In this document: positions 48,353 to 60,950 of the stretch, piece after piece | Numbering within the stretch: position 1 is the first letter of the stretch | Layout of the letters: every line of letters begins with the position of its first letter | NCBI RefSeq assembly: GCF_900963305.1 | Contig: NC_042533.1 | Coordinates: forward strand, 1,207,423-1,271,422 | DNA: 64,000 nt | Direction: 5' to 3' | DNA from: Echeneis naucrates | Lineage: Eukaryota > Chordata > Actinopteri > Carangiformes > Echeneidae | Notes under the pieces: generated by a model | The model's database searches: none | What the model was told of the DNA's origin: nothing | What the model saw: the letters and a program-made list of their open reading frames with translations, nothing else | Position numbers and translations under genes: made by a program

Positions 48353-50487
48353 TCAGGACACAGACGGGATCTGGGGACAGCTTTTGGGGACGGGGTCCAG
48401 GTCCCTGGAGGGCTCTGAAAGGCGGGGGCCCTGCAGGCGGGACAGCAGCGTGGTCCGGCGGAAGCTGCTGTCCGAGTCCTGGCGGCCGAACCTGTTCTTG
48501 AGGCGGCGGCAGCAGGGCAGGCTGCCGGCGAAGTCCGACAGGAGGTGTCCGCTGAAGAGCATGTAGATCCAGGGGTTACAGCAGCTGTTGAGGCTCGCCA
48601 GCAAGGCGGCGAGCGTGACGGTCGGGTTCTCCGAGTCTGACGGGGAACAGAAAGAGACGTCAACGACAACCGAACTGAATTTCAGGGAGGACGCTGACGG
48701 CTCTACGGCTGCACGTGTGATGGACCTTTTCTTTGTCACCATAGTTACCATAACATTCATGTCCTTCCTAAAGATGGCAGAAACACAACTAACTGACATA
48801 AATCAGACACTGCTGTCGTCATGACTACAACCACTGAACGCCGCCTGGCAACGTGCCATTTTTCCTTTTATTTTTATTCACACCCGTTTGAAGTCCCACC
48901 TGTGACCCTGACGGATAAATGAAAATGATCGGCTTCCTGTCAGACACCCTTCAGGACCCAACATCTGAGCCGGAAGCCGAAAAAACCTCTTTAACTTTCC
49001 AACTTTCCATCCAAACATGAACATCTGAAGCTTTTCACCCGAATATCGTGAAAAATCTTTGGTTTTCAGTTCTCAGTCGCTTCTTTTTGTCACAGTTAAA
49101 GTTCAAGGATTCATCTGGAAACAGAAAATGGGACTTTTCTTCGGCTGCTGTTTACCGTTTTGACCGTATTTTTTTTTTTTATGTCAAATGAAGATGTTTT
49201 TAAAATAAACTGTCCTCCAGGTCAGAAAGAATCACAGAGAGCAGCATCAGACCAACTGAGATTTTAATGGAAAGTGTTGAAGCCTTTAAGTGTGAAAATC
49301 TCACAAATTAAGGGAAATGTTCCAAATATAAATTAGCGAAGGAGATTTGAACATTAATTAAACCTTCCTACGACCTTCAGACTTCCTGTGATCTGAAGAC
49401 ATGCAGTCAGAAGGTTTCTCCTCTGGGGACACTGACCCATATCAGTTTTAGGTTGGTCACCTCAGGAGTGGAGATAAAAACCAGGACGACACTTTGGAGT
49501 TCTTCTCCGGACCAGGCCGGACCAGAAGGCCAGCTCTGGTCAGGTGGAGGCAGACTTACCGTCCCAGGAGAAGGTCTCATCCCACACGGACCACATCTGC
49601 ACGGTGAAGAAGGGCGCCCAGCAGACCACGTAGGCCACCACGATGACGAAGGTCATCTTCACTGTGCGTAATTTGGCCCTGGAGATGGTGCTGACGCTGC
49701 TGACCGAGTTCCGGCCCAGGATCCCGGTCTTGGTGGCCTCGGCCACCGCGCCCACGCTCCTCCCGCCGGTCTTGCACTTCAGGTTCCTCCAGATGGCGCG
49801 GCAGATGAATGCGTAGCAGAGCACGAGCACGAGCACGGGCACGAGGAAGATCCCGGCCGTGAACCAGGTGATGTAGGCGCGCAGCCCCCACGGCTCCACG
49901 AAGTGGCCCCAGCAGTCGTAGACGGCCGATCCGGGCCGGACCTCGCTCAGGGAGAAGATGAAGGACTGCGGGGTGCTGAGGACCAGACTGCAGGCCCAGG
50001 TGGACCCGATCATGATGTAGGCGCGCTGCGTGGGCTGCGTGAGCGCCTGCAGCGGGTGGCAGATGGCCACGTACCGGTCCAGAGTCATCATCACCATCAT
50101 GTAGGTGGACGCGAACATGCCCAGCACCTGCAGGTGCTTCACGATCCGGCACAGAAAGTCCGGCCCGTAGAAACGGAAGGTGATCTCCCAGCAGAGCTGC
50201 GGCAGCACCTGGAAGAAGGCCACCACCAGGTCGGCCAGGCTCAGGTGCTTCATGAACAGGTGCATGCGCGACGGCTTCCGGCGGGTCCGGTGCATGGCCA
50301 GCAGCACGCTGCCGTTCCCCGCCACGGCCGCCAGGAAGGCCACACTCAGGACGGTGATCTCGATCTTGGCCACCTCCTCGTTCCGCCCGAACGGGTCGGT
50401 GCTGTTGCTCCCCCCGCCGAGCTCCAGCTGCTGCTGCTGCTGCTGCGTCAGGTTGGAGCCTCCGGAGCAGTTCCCGGGGAAGAGCAT
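48353..50487 (-). CDS. avpr1a: V1a-type vasotocin/vasopressin receptor
   Basis: Class A GPCR for arginine vasotocin in fish, Gq-coupled, at the plasma membrane; regulates social, vascular and osmoregulatory responses. Two exons, 49560-50487 and 48353-48636, phase 1 at the junction, 403 residues. The single intron falls between TM6 and TM7, as in mammalian AVPR1A. The ATG at 50487 has an ideal context (GCCACCATG). N-glycosylation sites at Asn6, Asn12 and Asn28 flank a six-Gln run. Motifs: NGSVLLA in TM1, [15 protein letters not shown] in TM2, DRY at 137-139, Cys113 and the YDCWG loop cysteine, [18 protein letters not shown] in TM6, [11 protein letters not shown] in TM7, paired cysteines in PCCRR for palmitoylation, and a tail ending IPSVS. 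The ligand-contact segments match V1a better than V2 or oxytocin receptors. Which teleost V1a paralogue is not decidable here. Confidence 0.95.
50428..50445 (-). repeat. avpr1a: (CTG)6 tract coding polyglutamine in avpr1a
   Basis: Six perfect CAG codons on the coding strand give Gln15-Gln20 in the extracellular N-terminus. Confidence 0.85.
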
Positions 50488-50639
50488 GGTGGCCGGCTGT
50501 CCTCCCGCCGCTCCTCCGGGGCGCACGGAGGGCGCTGCCCGCCTGTGCGTAACCGTCACCGGCGGAGACACCGGAGACACTCACCCTGAGTGATCACCGG
50601 AGAGACCCGGTGGGGAAAAAACAAACACACAAACAAACA

Positions 50640-50735
50640 CACAAAAACTAAATCCAGTTGGTTTCCCTCCGTGACGCACAAGAACTCCTGGTCTGAATCG
50701 GTGCTGCGTGCAGCCCCTTTTAAAGGCTCCTGTCC
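50640..50735 (-). promoter_or_regulatory. avpr1a: Core promoter of avpr1a with TATA-like box
   Basis: On the minus strand CTTTAAAAG (50717-50725) is a TATA-like element about 230 bases before the ATG; transcription would begin near 50690. The start point is inferred. Confidence 0.45.
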
Positions 50736-50738
50736 CCC

Positions 50739-50739
<1 letters not shown>

Positions 50740-50801
<62 letters not shown>
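50740..50801. repeat. (CA)31 microsatellite upstream of avpr1a
   Basis: Uninterrupted CA dinucleotide run of about 62 bases, immediately 5' of the TATA-like element and about 255 bases from the avpr1a start codon. Confidence 0.97.
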
Positions 50802-50803
<2 letters not shown>

Positions 50804-51266
50804 CCTCCCTCCCCTAAACTGGATAAAGTGGAAAATCATCAGTTAGTTTGAGTCAAAGAGACTCTTTGGCATTAAACGGTGTTTTCAGTTTTTCTCAGAC
50901 TTGAAGTTGTTTCTTGTTTCCAAGGTGACGCTCTGATGTTTTGTTTTGCCCAACAAACAAACAAACAAACAGAAAAAAACGAATCCACTTTCTCAGATTT
51001 GTGACTCACCTTCTTTGTATTTCAGCCACAAAAATAAACGAAGCTGTTGTTGGATTGTTAATTAATGATTATCTTCTAAACGAACTCTCTGTTGGTGACT
51101 TGACTAATTACTGTAGCTCTTGTGGGCGTCACGTTTGGGCTCATTAACTTTACAAATCCAGATAATTTCCTCTGAGTCATCACTTTGAAGATTGAATAAC
51201 ATCCATTTGAAGCTTCCATCTCGTTGTAGTTGTGTTTTGCTTTGTTTTGTTTTTTTTAACTATCTT

Positions 51267-51381
51267 CCTCTAAATGGAGCTTCATTTAAAAAATGAAATG
51301 AGACCAGAAACTCATCAGAAAAGGAGGAGGAGGAGTGCCATTTTCCCATAGACTTCAACACAATCTGACTTCTTTGGAGTC
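51267..51381 (+). repeat. Dispersed repeat A copy
   Basis: Ordered blocks CTCTAAATGGAGCTTCATTT, GAGACCAGAAACTCATCAG, GGAGGAGGAGGAGTG and TTTTCCCATAGACTTCAACA match 60805-60950. Confidence 0.75.
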
Positions 51382-53027
51382 TCCTCCTGATGTTTTTCGA
51401 CTGTTCTCTGGATTTAATGTTCCGAGCTCCTGAATATTCACTTCGATAGTGTTTGTGGATGTTAACCAAGAACATAACACAACTGTTGTTGTTGTTGTTA
51501 CTTACAGCAGGTGACGGTTTGTGTTACCATCCAGAGGCGGGCTTGCATGAAAAATTACCCACAAACCCCCTCACTGCCGTCAGTTTGAACTCCATCTGCC
51601 TCCATAATATCATTTGTTTGAATGTCCGAAAACCTTCAAACACAAAGATGGAAACTTTAAAAAAACTTAAAAAAAAAACTCTTCTAAGTTTGTTTGTTTT
51701 GTTTTTTTTAATCAGGTTTGTTTCTCTTCTCTCATCTGATTGGTTAATTTGGGTTAATTAACTAATTACTTCCAGAGGACGATTTCCTGGAATACATTTA
51801 ATTAACACCCCTCCCCTTCGCTCACGTTGATTTAACCTTCCATTTAGTCCAACTGTGACATGCTGTGTGTGTCTGTGTGTGTCTGTGTGGAGGCGGGGCT
51901 TGAGGGGGTCTGTGCAGCTTTAATGTTTATGTTGCGATAACCCGATGACCTCAGACGCTGTGTTTGTTTTCTCAGCACTGAATGAGTGAGCCCTGGCAGA
52001 CACACAACTGTAAAATACACACAGGTTGTCGTCAAAAACGCCACACAACCACGACCGGAATTGAAACAGATTTCTGTTGTTGCACGTTTGTGTTGAGTTG
52101 AAATGAAAGTGTGAGCAGTCGCCTTCATCAGCTTCAGAGACCAAACCTCCTGGATTGTTGTTGTTTTTTTTTTTTCCTTTTTCTTTATTTCAGCTCGTCC
52201 TAAAATTGAAATTCTTCGTGTGAAAATTGAGGAATTTAAAATGAATGATTGACACTCTGACATCATTATCTGTGACTGAAGAAAGATTCTTCTTCTGAAT
52301 CCAGAGCTGAGTCTTCGAGCTTCTCGCCTGTCGTTATCTGCGTTAAAGTCGAGAATAAAAATGAATTCAGTTGAAAGTAACTTCCTGATGAACGCTGAAG
52401 TAGCCTAATATTAAAAACCGGACACTGACGTGCTCCGGTGTCGTCCCGTTCCACTTCAGAGGTTCATCCCCAAGCTCGGTTATTTCCCGCTCTCACTGCC
52501 TTACAAGGCCACGACTTGGTATCTTAATGTCCAATCTATATGCACGGAGCGGAGACGGAGGTTTGGAAGTCACCGAGGCCAGCTGTGTTTTTCACGTCCA
52601 GGCCGAGCCAGCAGCTGATACAGAGCGTTACATAATGTTGTTGTTAAACAATGGTGGCTAATGGTCAAAGCTGTCAGGAGCTACAGATTTATTACTCTGT
52701 GATTATGAACGCTGTCAGACATGATGCATAACCCAGACCGGTGTGGGCTCTGATAAGAGCTCGGATGACGTACGGCAGCACACATTAGAACCATACAGGT
52801 ATTTCAAATCCAACACACTTCAGGGTGACGCCACCAAAGTTGGAGGGATACACAACAGGAGAACAGAACCACCGATGAAGACGGCTGAAATCAGAAGCAC
52901 GTATACGACGCTCAAATTACTGACCTCTAACCCACAACTAACTAAAAAGTCAACAACCGACAACTCCGTCCAGCGTGGAAACGAATCGTCTCACACATTA
53001 CAGAAAGGAAGTGTTGGTACCAAATTT

Positions 53028-53108
53028 AGTGGGCAAAGACTGTTTTGTTGTGACATCACAAAGTCCCGGAAATCCTGACGGCCGGTTTTAAGGCTCAGTT
53101 CTGGATCC
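53028..53108 (+). repeat. Dispersed repeat B fragment
   Basis: TTGTGACATCACAAAGTCC, AAATCCTGACGG, then GGTTTTAAGGCTCAGTT, diverged from the copy at 37019-37105 at several bases. Confidence 0.6.
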
Positions 53109-56100
53109 AGGCCGAGAGAACCTGGACCTGATACAGAACCAGAGACCAATCGGGGCCCTTTGGCATGTTTGAAAAAAGCCTCTGCTAATAATTATTATAA
53201 TTATCTCCCACACAAATAAAAGCAGGCGTTTGTCTTCTGATTTTAACGTCCCACACAGGAGCGTGGTTATTTTCTGAACTTCCGTACGTGTTCAGACTCT
53301 TCTGAGCGCCGACTTTATTACTCCTCTTTGTTGTGGTGCTGGTAGTGAGAACGAATGCACACTTCTGATGAGTGCACCTTCATCGATGTCTGCTGGTGGT
53401 GAGAAACTTTAATAATCATTAAGTTTTATTGTTTTTGCTCACATCATGTGGAGTTTATTTTTTTTTCCTGAGCTTCGTCCCACCAGTGTTGATCTACAGC
53501 ACATTCAGGACTCGCCTTGTGGCCGTTTGCAGCGATGAGACTGAAAATAAATTCTCCTCATCGGTCCGTTGAGTTTCCTTCCAACTATTAATTATAAATT
53601 ATCCCAATCAGTCTGCTGGGCTTCTCCATTATCTCCAGTTGGGGCAGGTCGATACAGCAGTAATTCAACTCTAAATAGACAACAGTCCTTTGGGGCTAAA
53701 ATGAGCTGGAGAGGGCAGATAAGGTAAAAAACACAACAGAGAGCAGAGCACTGGATGGCTACACAACCTTTTTTTTGTGTTAGCAGCTGCTTACAGGGGT
53801 GAAAAAAAGCTTAGTCCAAATCTATATCACTAATAACTGAGCAGAGCTGCAAGAAGAAAACAATTTTCCACAAAGTCTGTTTCATCTTCACGCATTTTCT
53901 GAAATAAATGTTTTATTTGTTGAGTCATTACGGTGTTTGTGTTCCTCTGTGGTGAAATCTGCATAAATCATGTAACCATACAGGAAGTCTTTGTTGTTCT
54001 GTGGTAAAATATGTTTCACCGCGGGACCTTTTGATCCTCAGATCTTCTTCTCGTCACGCTCTTCATTCGTTCAGCTTTAAAAAGTCACATTATTCTGCCA
54101 GCAGGAGTTTATTCAGAAGCATGTGTTGGCTCCAGATTAGGAAAAAGAATCTCTCAGGGTGTTTTGGGAATTAATAAATTTTGGTTAAAGGGCAACTGTT
54201 GAATACATTTGTGAGTGTAAAATTCTGCAGCTCCATCTTTCCAAAAGCTGCAAAGATTTTTAAAATGTTTTTAGTCAACTAAAAGCGAAGGAAAGTTTTT
54301 CAAATCTGCTGTTTTACCATCGTGGATGTAAAATCAGTATGTGGCTTTCTATAAACACAGAAAATGTTGAATCCTTTTTCCCGATAAAACACCAGATGAC
54401 ATGTTGGATAAAATAAAAAACTGTAGAAACTTTTTTGCCCTTTTTTTTCATTTCCATTTCAGCCTCAACTGAAACTTTGAGTTAGCTGGTCGCGACGTTG
54501 TTCGTTCCTAAAATGACAGAAAATCAGAAGTTGTTGCTGGAACGAAAACCAGACAGAATCGATTTGATATCACAAACCAGGAGTCAAATCAAAAGGCTTT
54601 TTGGATGTTTGGAAATTCAGCGTTAGGTTACACTTTCCTAAACTAAAGGGCAGTTTAATATCCTCGATTCGTCTGTTCATTTAGAGTCTGCTGCTGGAAC
54701 AGAATGTGTTGGGTTTCTTTCTTTAACATAAAGTGACAGTTTCTTCAGTTTGAGTCTGAAAACTTTTCTTACAGCCTCATGTGATATTTTGGAAACAGCA
54801 GCCTTCAGCTTCGGTTAAAGTTGAATGTTGTCCACATTTAACTGCACCTGCAGTCCTCACTTTGAGTTTAAACATCAGTCGGATTATATGAGCTGCTAAA
54901 CAGCCTGCTGGTTGATTCGGAGCATCGCTGAATTAGTCTGATGGGAAAGAAACTGGGTTCGATTATCGGCACTTTTGTCTGATTCTGCAGCAGCGTTTTA
55001 ATGAAACTCATGAAGCAGTCGATGTGCTGAAGAGCAGTCTGTTTCTGAACTGGAAATGACTTAGTGTGTGGAGAAACTGTCAGACTTCAGACGTTTGCGT
55101 CCACCATCAAACGTCACATAACTTCACGTTTAATGGCAGAATGTTCATCAGCTGAAGGTTTGTGTTGGAAAAATGAAATGATCTTCTAAGTTGGGTCAGT
55201 TTGGCTGCTGCCAACAAACAAACTGTCTCTTATTCATTTCCAATTTAACATTTTTAGCCGTTTATTTGAACTGCATATCCTGCATTAAGCCTTTTAATGT
55301 GATATAATAAATTTAATGAGTCGATCACAGCTGGTGTGTGTGAGGGATACATTTCCATCACTAGAGTTGGGGGGGACAGTCAGTCTTGTGTGTTTGTGTC
55401 CAGTCTGAGCTCCGGTTGTGTGTTTGCCATGAGAGGAGGGGTTTGTGTCTGATCAGCTGTTTCATCCTGAGATCTGTCCAAACTGATCCGGTCCCATCCA
55501 GATCAGCCGGACGCTAATCCACTTAATGGGTCCACCTCAGACAGGCCACAGCGTGAGATCCAAGTCCGGATCATTCATTAACATCAGCTGCGCCTAAAGT
55601 TTCCAACCTCTTTCCTTTAAGGTTGGAAAATGTAAATGAAATCAAATAACTCCTTTGGGAGGGGATCATCAGACTGGTTTGGATCGTTTCGAGCTGTCGC
55701 TTCACGGTTCATTTGATAATTGTCAGACAGAATTATTTCCTTTCGGTGAACTTCCAGTCCCGAGCAGCTTCCTCTCAAAGTGAATCTGAGATTTTAACCA
55801 CAAGAAATCTCTTTATCCGTCGACTGAGTGTGACTTTTGTGATCTTTAGCTGTGAACACCACGTTTACTGTGTTATGATGATTCTCTGTGAAGTTCTGAT
55901 TTCAGGACATCCATCTGAGATTTATTACACACGTGGCGAGAATCTGTCAGAGAGAAAATTGGGAACATTTGCTGACCTGATTCTGACCAAACGTCTTCTT
56001 TCTGCAGCGCCGATCCTGATCTGGGAAAACCAGAATGTGGGAGGACGGCTGTTTGCCGTATCCTGAACTGAAGTGCAGCTCCACGGCCGGACCTGCCCCT

Positions 56101-56204
56101 GCTCAGGGTACGTGTGGGCAGAAAATGGATGCAGAAGTTTAACGGCTCGTTGCGTCGGTTCTTCTCTCCAAACCAATCAGGCTGAGAGGGAGAACTGCAC
56201 TGTG

Positions 56205-56590
56205 GAAAAACAACAGTTTTTGTGTAGCCGCTTTGTGTCTCTCTGTGGTTGTGTTGCCGTGCTACCTTTTTGGTAGTTTTGTGTCTGTAGTAGTTTTTGT
56301 GTAGCCGCTTTGTGTGATTTTTTTGTCTGTTTTTTAGTTAATTAGTGTCTTTTATGTGTCTGTTTGTGTCATTGTTAAGGCCCATTCATGGCTCTGTTGT
56401 CATTTTACATACTTTTTGTGCTCATATGTCGATGTTGTGTCTTTGTAGTCACTTTGAGTTGTTTCAGGTTTATTTTGCGTCTCTGTTTCTTCTCATTTAT
56501 TAGAATTGTCTCTGCGGTTATATTCTGTCTTTTCTCATTCTTTTGTGGTCACACTCGGTCTCCTTGTGGTTGTTTTGCGTCTTTTAAACG
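56205..56590 (+). repeat. Degenerate TTTGTGTCTcTTTGTGGTTG array
   Basis: Loosely periodic T/G-rich sequence with recurring TTTTGTGTCT, TTTGTGGT and TAGTTTTGTG words about every 20 bases. A similar stretch lies at 57700-57900, and complementary A/C-rich versions at 21418-21480 and 33265-33345. Confidence 0.5.
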
Positions 56591-59500
56591 TATTTATTGT
56601 GGAAGTTGCAGTGAGACAGACCGTTTCCATTTCTTTGTAGAGAAGCTCTGCAGCCTGAGACTGAGGGGCCCAGTTTGTAATCCATCCCTGCTCGCTGAGA
56701 TTTGTCTTAAAACTAATGCTTCTCTCTTTAACTCGTCAGCTTTGGGGAACCTGTGAGGTCGATGATCTTTGAAGAAATTTGACGACTGTGACCAATCGCT
56801 CCAATTCTTCTCTCAGCGTCGCTGAGTCGAAGGAAATCGTTTCACCTTCTGTCACGGGAAGGACTAACTAAGATCCAGTCCAGGAATTGTCTGGTCTGAT
56901 TTATACATGTTTCTGTGTGTGTGTCTGTGTGTGTTATCTGTTTTACCGGCGCAGTAAAACAGGACGATGGCGTGGGCGAGGGTTAGGTCTACATCTGGAA
57001 CATCTGGGGGGGTCAAAGGTCACTCTGTCACCTCTTGTTCCTCATGTGTTAAAGTCCCAGCAGCTTTGTCACGTTCTGATGAAGTTTATTTTCTTCCTCC
57101 TCGATGATTCATCCTCTCGGGGGAATCCACGCGTGCAAAGTGGTTTAAAGATGGAGGAGCAGGTTCTTGTTCTTGTTTTTTTACGTCTCTGAATGCTGCA
57201 GAGATTTATTAACAACAATTGATTCTCGAGGACACCTGAGAAATCATTGGTTAGTCCGCTGCTCAGGAGAAACATCAATATTTGTGAGAATGCTTTAATA
57301 ATTCTGCAGTTTCTCTTAAAAAGAAGATGAAACCATTTTGTTCAGCATCACATTAATCCAGGGAGAGTCATCCCGCTAACAGGAGCAGCTAACGGCTAAT
57401 TTATTGCTGCAGGGTTTTTTTACAAGCTTTTCTTTTTTATTTTATTTTTTTTTTACAAAAAAGTGAATTTTGAGGTAGTTTTATTTGAAAATGATCAGGA
57501 ACAATATTTTTAGAGCTTTTGTGGAAGTCGGACAGTAAAGTCTTCAGGAAATAGAGTCTCACAATACAGATGAGGAGATGATGAGCGGTGAAAGCTTCTC
57601 ACCTTTAAGTGTAACACAAACACACTCTCACGTGGACTGAGCGTAACACAACCGGCTCCTCTTGCATAACAGCAACATCCACAAACACAAAGAGACTTGA
57701 AACAGTGGTTTCGTTGTTGGTTTTGTCGGCCTTTGTAGACATTTTGCAGTAGTCTGTCGTCATATTCATTCTTTTGCTTGTTGCTGTTTTGTGTTTTATT
57801 GCAGTTGTCTAGTTTCTCTTTGTGGTTCTTTTACATCTCATCATAATTCATTTTTGTCTCCTTGTTATTATTTTGTGGTTTGTGTCTTTTAAATTGCCAA
57901 TGAACTCAAGAATCGATCAGTTACACTTTATCTGCACAGCACTTTGTTGAGTAAAACAAAAAGACACAATAGTAACAATGAAATAATAAAGTGCTGAAAG
58001 AGCAGAAATGTTTGGAAGAGAATAAAACTAGAAATAAACATTTTATATTGGAAATAAAACTAAGGCATTAAAACAGAAACAATCAAATCCAGAAAATATA
58101 AAGAAACAAATGAACCATTTGACTAAAAGCCAGAAGCAAGAAGGACAGTTTGCTTTTAAATTAGTGTGTCTTTGTGTTGTTTCCATCGTGTAAAAATACA
58201 AAAAGCTGATTCTAATCTTTGCAGATATTATTTGTAAAAGCAACAGCACAACAAACAAAACGTCATGGAAAGCCATCAACGGCAGAAATAAACAAAAATC
58301 AAACATCCTGATCAGGATCAGCAGCAAAAACAAACAAAATAAACCTTTTGGCTCTTCGTGTTTTCGTCCATTTCAGCTAAATGTCTCTTCGTCCGTCCTG
58401 AGGGGCAAAATATTCATTTCATTAACAAACAAATCACTGCGATAACAACAAGACAAAAACAGAAAAACACAATTCAACATCACCGGAACAAAATAAACTT
58501 TTAAGACACTTTACGTTTTTGTCATGTGTGCATTGTGTTTTTTATTTTACATTAAATAATGAATCTCCTTCATATTTAAGGAGGAGTTGACCTAAAATTG
58601 TTAGTTTGTCATCATCTTTTTTATCATTTTTTTATGTCTGTGAGTTCCTGAAAGAACGCACAAGCTTTACATTGTGTGTCTTTGTAGTTGTGTGTTGATG
58701 ATAAATGACTCTAATGGAGTATTTCGATATCGAGCCTGCAGTGAAATTGGCTCCAGACAAATAATGCAACATACCACCCACACAGAGAACAACACTCCGT
58801 GCTGGCCGTGAACTTGTGTGATGTTCCTGTTTGTGTGTCAGTTTCAGGACGGTGGGCCAATCCAGCTCTGTTGTGTTTGTTTGTGTAGAGCTGCAATAAT
58901 CTCCTCCAGGCCGCGTTTGTTTGAACAGCGAGGACAATGATGGCCAAAGTAGGAAACAACTTTAAAACTTTAAAACACAACACTAAAAGCCACACAGACA
59001 GCTCAGCCTTCAAAGTGACGAGGCTGATTGTCGTCATCAACACATCGAGATTGGCATTTATTTTATTTAAATTTTCCAAAATGCGAGGAATATAGAGCCG
59101 TGTTAGCAGCTAAATGCTAACATTATTCTTCCAACATGTCCATAAAAGATGCTAGTCTCCAAAGACGTGTTTTCAGCCCTCAGTGTTGTCTGCAGGAGAT
59201 CTTTCCACGCTGCAACGTGGATGTTTTTGTGACCTGAGAGCTGAAACCTTTAAAACTATCGCAGGTACTTGTTTGTTCCACAGACGGATGAGGTGATGAA
59301 ACTTTTTTGTGAACTCAGAAAAAATATTGTTGGCTCCGGACTTTTCATTGGATTCTTCAAAATTCACATTAGTTACAACATCAAAGACGAAAACGCAAAT
59401 GAATTCAAACCAATAAATTATACAAGTCATTAGAGATGCAGTAATACATGTCAGGCAATAATGGAGGCACGTAAACAGAACATTATCGTAATGGATGAAC

Positions 59501-60804
59501 ATGTCCTGTATGTTGGCCCATTCAAATGGAGCCGTGAAGCTGGTTATATAAGATGGAGGTGATTGATGGAGGGAGAGACCCACTTAAACACAGCGAGCGC
59601 ACTTTAATTATTATAATGAGAGAATCATATAACAGCCGCAGCAACCATAACAATTAAAAATGAGAGTATAAGTCAACTTATTCTACGACTACTTGGATAG
59701 CTGATTAAAAAGAATCAGGTGACAGCAGGTGTTTCTCTTCAGCAGGAAAAGTCTGCTTTGTCATTCTTTAGATTTTAGATCCATCCTGAACGCCATCCAG
59801 GACTCGTTTATTAAAGACAGAGCGTGTTTTTAACCCTCTTTTTGCCTCTCTCTGCGGCTCACGTCTCCGCTCTGCTGTCATGGAGGATGATTTGATGGAA
59901 CATTTAGGTGTTGATGGATAGGTGCTGACTTTTTATCTGAAGTTCTCCATCTGCCTCTCTGTTTGAGTCTTAGCATGTGGTTTTAATGAACGGCCGCTAA
60001 TGTCTTTTTAATGTCGAGCACATTCTGCTGCAGACTTTGCACAAATGTGCTGTATACATAAAGTTGGGTTTGATTTACTGAAGCTCCAATTTCCTGATTC
60101 CAGTCCTCGTGCTAAGCTAACAGGCTGCCCATGTCATGTTTTCTAACCTCAACATGTTTCCTAAATGATGTAACCGCTCCTTTAATGACATTTCCTGAAA
60201 CTGATGGCTGTTTTATGTTGTTAGCTGCTGCAGGTGCCGGCGAGCCCTCCAGGCGGAGCGTCGTTGGCGTGCAGGAGATGACAGCGTCTGCCCGCTGACA
60301 CTGAGCCGTTGTAATAAAACGGGGATCAAACGTGGATCAGGTCAGATCAGGTGATCTAAGGGTGCAAGTGAGAATCTGTGCTGATCCAGCACCAAAATCC
60401 TGCAGCTCCTCCAAAGCAGACTTTAAACACCTAATCTCTATCAGAGGTTTTGGCCTCAACTCAAGTGTGTGTCCGTGTTTCACCACATAGACTGGAAATT
60501 GCTTTTGGAGATAATCACTGAAAAAAAAAGTTCAAAGTGAGAAGTAGAGGAGGAATCTGACAGAGTCGGCCGTGAAAGTTGTTTTCGACACTTTTGATCA
60601 TTTTCTGGAAAGAAACTGAAACAGACCAGAAGAATTTAAACCTGTGACAACCAAAGGGCCCCTCCTGCCACCAGGGGGCCCCGAGAGACTGCCAATTATC
60701 ATTATTAATATTATTTCCAGGTACAAGTCACCTGTTGCTTTGTGAGCTTCCACTTTGAAGCCTGACAGTCTGTCAATCACACAGTAGCCCCGCCCCCTAA
60801 CGCC

Positions 60805-60950
60805 TCCCCTCTAAATGGAGCCTCATTTAAAACATGAACATCATGTTGTATTTCAGACTGAGACCAGAAACTCATCAGGAAAACGTTTCCTGAGGAGGAG
60901 GAGGGACATTTTCCCATAGACTTCAACACATTCTGACTTCTTTTCAGTTT
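60805..60950 (+). repeat. Dispersed repeat A, longest copy
   Basis: Same block order as 51267-51381 with about 30 extra bases in the middle. No coding capacity; SINE- or MITE-like in size. Confidence 0.75.

Noticed and set aside
50488-50580. Upstream extension of the avpr1a frame to 50580
   Set aside because: The extension starts at GTG, not ATG; the ATG at 50487 has an ideal context and the usual N-terminal length.
49577-50589. Long shadow frames on both strands over avpr1a exon 1 (335 and 228 codons)
   Set aside because: GC-rich coding sequence has few stops in other frames; the true frame is the receptor.
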